From: Diatrype stigma
Taxonomy: Eukaryota > Ascomycota > Sordariomycetes > Xylariales > Diatrypaceae
Direction: 5' to 3'
NCBI GenBank assembly: GCA_022225965.2
Contig: JAKJXP020000012.1
Coordinates: 558,001-622,000, forward strand
DNA: 64,000 nucleotides
A program made the translations under genes and the position numbers. Positions 58,987 through 64,000 of this stretch are shown in pieces (the stretch's first letter is position 1; each line of letters begins with the position of its first letter). Below the pieces are notes generated by a model. That model saw only the letters and a list, made by a program, of their open reading frames with translations. It made no database searches and was not told where the DNA came from.

Positions 58987-60697
58987 ATGCGCTGGTTCCA
59001 GAGCAACGTCCTCCTGACAGCGCTGGCGCTTCTGTCTGCACATCGGGGCAACCCCGCTGGCAGCCCGACTCCCGAAGAACTCGCGAAGGCTCTGAGAGAA
59101 GTGCTTTCGCCCGCAGCCAAGGTGTATCTCCCGAACTCTACGGAGTTCGAGGTCGTATCGACCAGATGGTCTGTGTTGGAGGTACCTACGGTGAACATCG
59201 CCGTGGTTCCCGCTACGGAAGATGACGTTGCAGAGACGGTACGTTCGGGTTAGCTTTCGTTTGTCTTTGCTGCTTTCCTAGTATCCGTGGTATCGTAGAC
59301 GCTCATTATATGCCTGTTAGGTCAAATACGCAAATAAAATTGACCTACCGTTCTTGGCGTTCAATGGCGTGCATGGGGCGATCACCACGCTGGGACGGAT
59401 GGAGGAGGGAATCGAGATATATCTCGGCGAGTTGTCAAGCGTCAGTGTTGCCCCAGATAACAGTTCGGTGACGATTGGTGGGGGGACATTGTCCAAAGCC
59501 GTTACGGATGCTCTCTGGGAGGTAGGGAAACAGACGGGTAAGTATCCAACTATCGTGTCCCCCCCTCATAACTTGACGTAATGCTGAGCCTCGCAATAGT
59601 AACTGGCACATGCGAATGCGTAAGCGTTATCGGACCTGCGCTTGGGGGCGGTCACGGATGGCTCCAGGGGCATTACGGGCTCATAGCAGACCAGTTCACG
59701 TCCATGAATGTGGTATTGGCGGATGGAACCCTGAACACAATCGACTCAAGTTCGGACCTCTGGTGGGCTATGAAAGGTGCCGGCCAGAACTTTGGCATCG
59801 TTACCTCTCTTACCTCCAAGATCTACGAGATCGAGCAGTACGACTGGGCGATCGAGACCCTTATATTCACTGGCGATAAAGTCGAGGCCCTTTATCAGGC
59901 CGCTAACGATCACTTCTCCGACCTTCCTGCGAGCATTATTAACTGGTCCTATTGGCTGAACATCCCCGACGCCGATCCAGACAACGTGAGTGAACAAATC
60001 ATTTCTAACCTAACTATTTGACCATCTTACCTTATATCAACCCCCCCTATAGCCGGTCATCCTGTTCTACATCATCCAAGAAGGAACCACGACCGTCGAC
60101 CCAGCCTACACCCAGCCGTTCCACGACATCGGGCCGATCTCCACCTCGCCCGAATCCGGCACCTACCGGGACCTGGCTCGCTGGACCAACATCGCCGTCG
60201 ACAACCCGCCGTGCCAGAAGGCCGGCCTCGCCAACCCGCGCTTCCCCATCTACCTGGAGCGGTACAACGTCTCGGCGCAGCGTCTCGCGTACGACGCCTT
60301 CGCCGCGAGCGTGGGCGGGGCCGCCTCCGACTCGCCCTTCTCGGCGGCCATCTTCATGTTCGAGGCGTACCCGGTGCAGGGCGTGCGCGCGGTCGACGGC
60401 AGCGCGGCCGCCTTCGCCTTCCGGTCCGACAGCCTGCTCGCCGCCCCGCTGATCACGTACGCGCCGGCGGACGAGGCGCTGGACCGCCGCGCGGCCGCGC
60501 TGGGCACCCAGCTGCGCGACATCGTGCGCTCGGGAAGCGGCCGCGAGGAGCTGCACGCCTACGTCAACTACGCCTTCGGGGACGAGGCGCCCCAGAGCTG
60601 GTACGGATACGAGCCCTGGCGCCAGGACCGCCTCGCGGCCCTGAAGGCCAAGTACGACCCTGCGGGCCGGTTCAGCTTCTTTGCGCCTGTGGCGTGA
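58987..60697 (+). CDS. Secreted FAD-linked oxidase, BBE type
   Basis: Four exons, 58987-59238, 59321-59537, 59600-59985 and 60053-60697, give 499 residues with consistent phases. The start at MRWFQSNVLLTAL gives a signal peptide; the same frame is open further upstream but only adds Arg/His-rich sequence. The FAD-binding PCMH region has the FNGVHG segment (candidate covalent His), GGGTLSKAVTDAL, and the G-T-C-E-C-V-S-V-I-G-P-A-L-G-G-G-H-G-W core (candidate covalent Cys). The C-terminal BBE part contains YVNYAFGDEAPQSWYG, then WRQDRLAALKAKYDP and GRFSF. Family members oxidise sugars, alkaloids or polyketide intermediates using oxygen. The substrate is unknown. The last exon is markedly GC-rich compared with the first three. 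Confidence 0.88.
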
Positions 60698-61142
60698 AAG
60701 GGGGAGGGAGGAAGGGGGCTGGTGTGTGATAACTAATGCTTCGGGTCTGTTTGGAGTCGTATCCAGCGGGTCGTGATAAACCGAGACATTCATATAGCCC
60801 AATGACTAGTGTATAGCAGATGACACGGGATAGCCATGTGCGATCATCATGCCCTAGTGCAAGGGCCTTTCAGGTTGTAGACAGCCAAGTGGTGGCAGCT
60901 TGTATCCTTGGTAGAAACAGATTATATGGTTATCTTAATTCTGCCGGCCTATAAACACGGCACCGTGTCTCATGGCATACATATCTTGACGTGAACTGAC
61001 TCAAGAGAGACTGAAAGAAGGCATCGCTTATGGTAGTGCTCCACACTCTTGTATTAATACCGTAATAACGTATCTGCTCGATCTACCTAGATGGGGTATC
61101 CTCATATCTCGGAATAATCAATATAATTTCAATGAACAAAGA
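60698..61142. other. Convergent intergenic region
   Basis: This lies between the 3' ends of the BBE-oxidase and the DUF7053-like genes. No gene was seen. Confidence 0.5.
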
Positions 61143-62453
61143 CTACTGAGAGACCCTAGCGTAATCCGCCGGATTGTACGCTCGGTACGGCCCCGGCGCT
61201 GGAGCTCCCGACGGCGGCCGTGGTGCCCTGTGGTGCTCTTCTAGCGTCTCGCGATGCGTTGGCAACTCGGTAGCGAAACCCGGTGAGTTGAGACCTGGCG
61301 AGCCGAAACCGCCTCCTCCTCCCCCGGCGTCCGACGAATACGATGTCGGCCGTGAGCTGTTCAGTGGTGGGCTTGGTAGGTTTTGCCCTGACCCTATCCC
61401 TACCCCTTGCCCAACCCCTTTTACCCCTCCTGCCCCACCCGCACCTCCGGACCACCGCCAGCTGTCAGACGATTGTTGTGATAGCCTCGATGTCGCAGTA
61501 GAGGTCCGGTCGCGCATAGGGTGGATAGACGACGGCTGCGGTGGTGGTTGCAGGTGTGGCGACGCGTGCTGGAAGTCGCCCGGCAGCTCCATCACCACCG
61601 CTGGCGTGCCCTGCGGCGGCTTATACGATGTCTCTGTGCTGGGCAGTTCGGCGGCGTGCTGATAGTGGACCTTACTGCCGTAGGTGGAGCATTGCGCACT
61701 CGACGATGTCCCCGGCCTGCTGCTGCTACTCTGCTGCTGGAATGATATTGGCCGCGGCACCTGGTACGGGACGGACGGGGATAGCGGTGGGGAAAACGGC
61801 GTATCCGGTGGCGAGATGGCCCCGCCACCACCACCGGTGTAGGTCTTGTCGCGGGGATTGTGGGTCCTGATCTTGCCGTCCTCGATCATGGCCTGCAGGA
61901 CGCCGGCGTCGAGCAGCTCCGCCTTCTTGATGATGCGCGCGACCATCTCCTTGCTGGCGGCCTTCATCTGGGACTTGACGAGCCCGACCATGGCGATGTT
62001 GCACTTGATCTCGATGTCCTCGCGGAGGTAGAGGCCGTCGCGCGGGACGCTGAGGCCGGCGAGCCCGAGCTCGGCCGGCGACGGGGACTGCGGCGGCTCG
62101 ACCCCGGGCTGGTTGCCGCCGATGCGGTAGCGCACGCGCAGGTCGACGCCGGCCGGCGCGTAGATGTGCGTCTGCAGGCCCCAGGGCAGGTCGTGGAAGC
62201 AGCCGTTGAAGCGGATGACGCCCGACCCCAGCCTGCCGAGCCCGGGAACGTACTGCACGCGCTCGGTGATCTCGTACCACGTCGAGAAGTACTCCTCGGC
62301 GGCAGCGTCGCGCGGCGCCGCGATCTGCCGGTGCGAGAGCACCAGCGGGTTCAGCGTGATGGTCTCGCTGTGGCTGTGGAGGATGTCGAGGGCCAGCTGC
62401 CGCGGGATGAAGCCCGGGATCGGCGTCACCACCGTGTACTTGCGGACAGCCAT
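61143..62453 (-). CDS. DUF7053-like protein with disordered Pro/Ser/Gly tail
   Basis: A single exon of 436 residues. The start MAVRKYTVVTPIPG was chosen because it has GCC before ATG; the frame is open further upstream only from a TTG. Residues 1-190 are a folded domain (PRQLALDILHSHSETITLNP, then RFNGCFHDLPWGLQTHIYAP and IEIKCNIAMVGLVKSQMKAA). This layout matches the fungal DUF7053 family, which looks like an SRPBCC/START-type cavity fold. Residues about 215-436 are Pro/Ser/Gly-rich and disordered, with poly-Gly runs. The function in any fungus is unknown to me. GC-rich shadow frames of up to 220 codons lie on the opposite strand. Confidence 0.72.
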   Translation of the reverse strand: MAVRKYTVVTPIPGFIPRQLALDILHSHSETITLNPLVLSHRQIAAPRDAAAEEYFSTWYEITERVQYVPGLGRLGSGVIRFNGCFHDLPWGLQTHIYAPAGVDLRVRYRIGGNQPGVEPPQSPSPAELGLAGLSVPRDGLYLREDIEIKCNIAMVGLVKSQMKAASKEMVARIIKKAELLDAGVLQAMIEDGKIRTHNPRDKTYTGGGGGAISPPDTPFSPPLSPSVPYQVPRPISFQQQSSSSRPGTSSSAQCSTYGSKVHYQHAAELPSTETSYKPPQGTPAVVMELPGDFQHASPHLQPPPQPSSIHPMRDRTSTATSRLSQQSSDSWRWSGGAGGAGGVKGVGQGVGIGSGQNLPSPPLNSSRPTSYSSDAGGGGGGFGSPGLNSPGFATELPTHRETLEEHHRAPRPPSGAPAPGPYRAYNPADYARVSQ

Positions 62454-64000
62454 GGCGGGCGGGGCCGTCGATCGGGGCAAGTGGATAATATTCGAAACGG
62501 CGATGGTGACGAGGATAGATAAGGCGGCGACGTGATTGATTACTTCTGAGACGAACAGGTGTAGCGCCTCGCTGTGTATGTGTGCGAGGAATGGAGAGAA
62601 CAACGTGCTGTATGATTGATCTACTAGATAGCTCTAAGAACCAACAGATAATGTTGCGACAAACACAGGAGTTCAGAGACCCAACAGGATGGAAATAGAA
62701 ACACGTGTGGCGTCAGCGCCGAATTTGCGGTGCCCAAGTGCCAAGTTATAGCAACTATAGCTGGCCAATTAATATAATACACTAGAGCTAAAAGCTGCGC
62801 CTCATGGATGCGCGATGGATGGCATCTACTAGGTAAATGCTTTCCACCCTAGTGCTGCTATATGTTAATCTAGTGGATGATCGGAGGCATGGGTAACCTC
62901 TCTTGAATACCGGCTCTAGTTGAGTAGGGACCCAGGCTATTCTATAGCGTTGAGACGATTTCAGGGCGGGAGAATGCGTCACTTGGCGCTCGGCTACGGC
63001 AGAAGCCGTCCTACCGGGCAGTGGAAGAGCCGATTTGCACAGCCAGCGAGTGTTCCCTTGGCTAGAGGCCGCACACATGGTACATGATACATGACATAAC
63101 GGTGCACCACGAAATCCGGATGGGCATGATGCAACGACACAAGGGATAGAAAGCTACGAACAGAGGGCCTGTAACTAATTAGAGTACTTCGTAGTAGGGG
63201 TGTTATTCGCAGGCTTGGCTAGACCAAGCCACGCCGGCAGCGACGCGTGCCCCGCTTCGTCATCGCTATAAGTCCGGCTGGTATCCTTAAGGGTGGTTGC
63301 TTTTAGACCATAACTTGGAACGGCGGCTTCTAGAACGAAGTTCCCCCCAAAACGGCTCAATCTGAGAATCCAACGGCTTGTTCTTCCATCGATGCTAAGA
63401 ATTACATATTGCGCTACCTAAACACTGGTAGTATAATAGGACCCAGTACTCATAAATCCTTGACTTTCAGGGGTTGTTACTTAAGTATGTGGCTTAGCGT
63501 AGCAGCTGACCACCTATTTATCTTGTATCTACAAAAGGGAGGAACCAACCGGTGATTATCTATATCACGAGTCTACGATCCCCCTACGACCAACTGCCTC
63601 CTACTCTGTGCTGATACGTTCTATGATAATGATACTAGGGATTGTGCTTATTTGGCTTATTACGCTGATTGTATTGATTCCTGCCAAGCTATCCATTTGA
63701 ACCGTATTATTTCCGACGACATCGATTATTATGTTGAACGTAATGGCACAGGTGCAATGATAGAGGCACTTTTACGGGTTCGCGGTATAAGGAGAAGATA
63801 TCGATTTTGAAAAGAAGGATATTCTATGAGACAGCCCCACGGCCGATGGCCCTACTTCTATATGCATAATGTATGTAAGCCTTGGGTATCCTCCCACATA
63901 ATCCCCTCTCTAGAATCCAGACGATCCCCATTGTGATAGCTTCCTGGCCAGAGACCCATCGTAACACTAAGAAACGAAATGTGCTTTCATCCAATATAGA
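62454..64000. other. Right-edge region, no firm gene
   Basis: The upstream region of the DUF7053-like gene and the window end. A minus-strand frame at about 63175-63410 encodes a 60-75 residue protein-like stretch without an ATG (see findings). Composition becomes AT-richer after 63400. No transposon ends were recognised. Confidence 0.4.

Noticed and set aside
60047..60802. 251-codon minus-strand frame over the BBE-oxidase last exon
   Set aside because: Arg/Val/Gly-rich shadow of a GC-rich exon with conserved BBE motifs.
61860..62522. 220-codon forward frame antisense to the DUF7053-like gene, and others at 61726-62280
   Set aside because: GC-rich shadow frames; the minus-strand frame carries the conserved domain.
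1..64000. tRNA, 5S rRNA or CRISPR arrays
   Set aside because: I looked for T-arm-like GTTCRAN sequences with flanking stems, the conserved 5S start, and regularly spaced identical repeats; none was convincing.

Overview
The window is nuclear DNA of a filamentous ascomycete (Pezizomycotina, most likely a Sordariomycete). The evidence is short spliceosomal introns with GTRNGT donors and CTAAC/CTGAC branch points, an AT-rich block with the signature of repeat-induced point mutation (RIP), and fungal orthologues such as the Sch9 kinase, Atg11, CENP-H and an Nhp6 HMG protein. All exon-intron models were built by eye; phases and total lengths were checked to give intact reading frames. No rRNA gene, tRNA gene or CRISPR array was recognised.

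Layout. 1-3884 is AT-rich, RIP-like relic DNA that still shows a decayed integrase-like transposase. 4377-5185 (+) is a GFA-type zinc protein. 11086-15814 (+) is the Sch9-type AGC kinase, with a hidden 20-codon first exon and a 1.9-kb first intron. 17391-20089 (+) is an NLR-like protein (alpha/beta-hydrolase plus NB-ARC) without C-terminal repeats. 20524-21413 (-) is a small cupin protein. 22988-25659 (-) is a nine-exon conserved protein of unknown function. 28945-29518 (-) is Nhp6. 34574-35516 (-) is CENP-H, divergent from ATG11 at 36801-41210 (+).

The right half is more accessory in character. 44271-45263 (+) is a secreted GH128-type glucanase. 46281-47801 (+) is a FAD monooxygenase. 48226-49480 (-) is an unrecognised protein with 13-residue repeats and a hydrophobic C terminus. 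51914-52435 (+) is a small signal-peptide/one-TM protein. 53474-53813 (-) is an 87-residue protein with a mitochondrial-type leader. 55576-57136 (-) is a fungal rhodopsin-like 7-TM protein. 58987-60697 (+) is a secreted BBE-type FAD oxidase. 61143-62453 (-) is a DUF7053-like protein. Two gene relics lie between them (49794-50116 and 54870-55558), with a degenerate GGCCCAAGCT-rich repeat field at 50670-51140.

How the genes work together. Sch9 and Atg11 belong to the nutrient/TOR and autophagy axes, and Nhp6 and CENP-H to chromatin and the kinetochore, but these are scattered housekeeping genes, not a cluster. Intergenic distances are long (several of 3-6 kb) and rich in TACCTAGGTA-type and other simple repeats. 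The best candidates for unusual biology are the repeat-less NLR, the repeat/hydrophobic orphan at 48226-49480, and the relic genes beside it and beside the rhodopsin-like gene.
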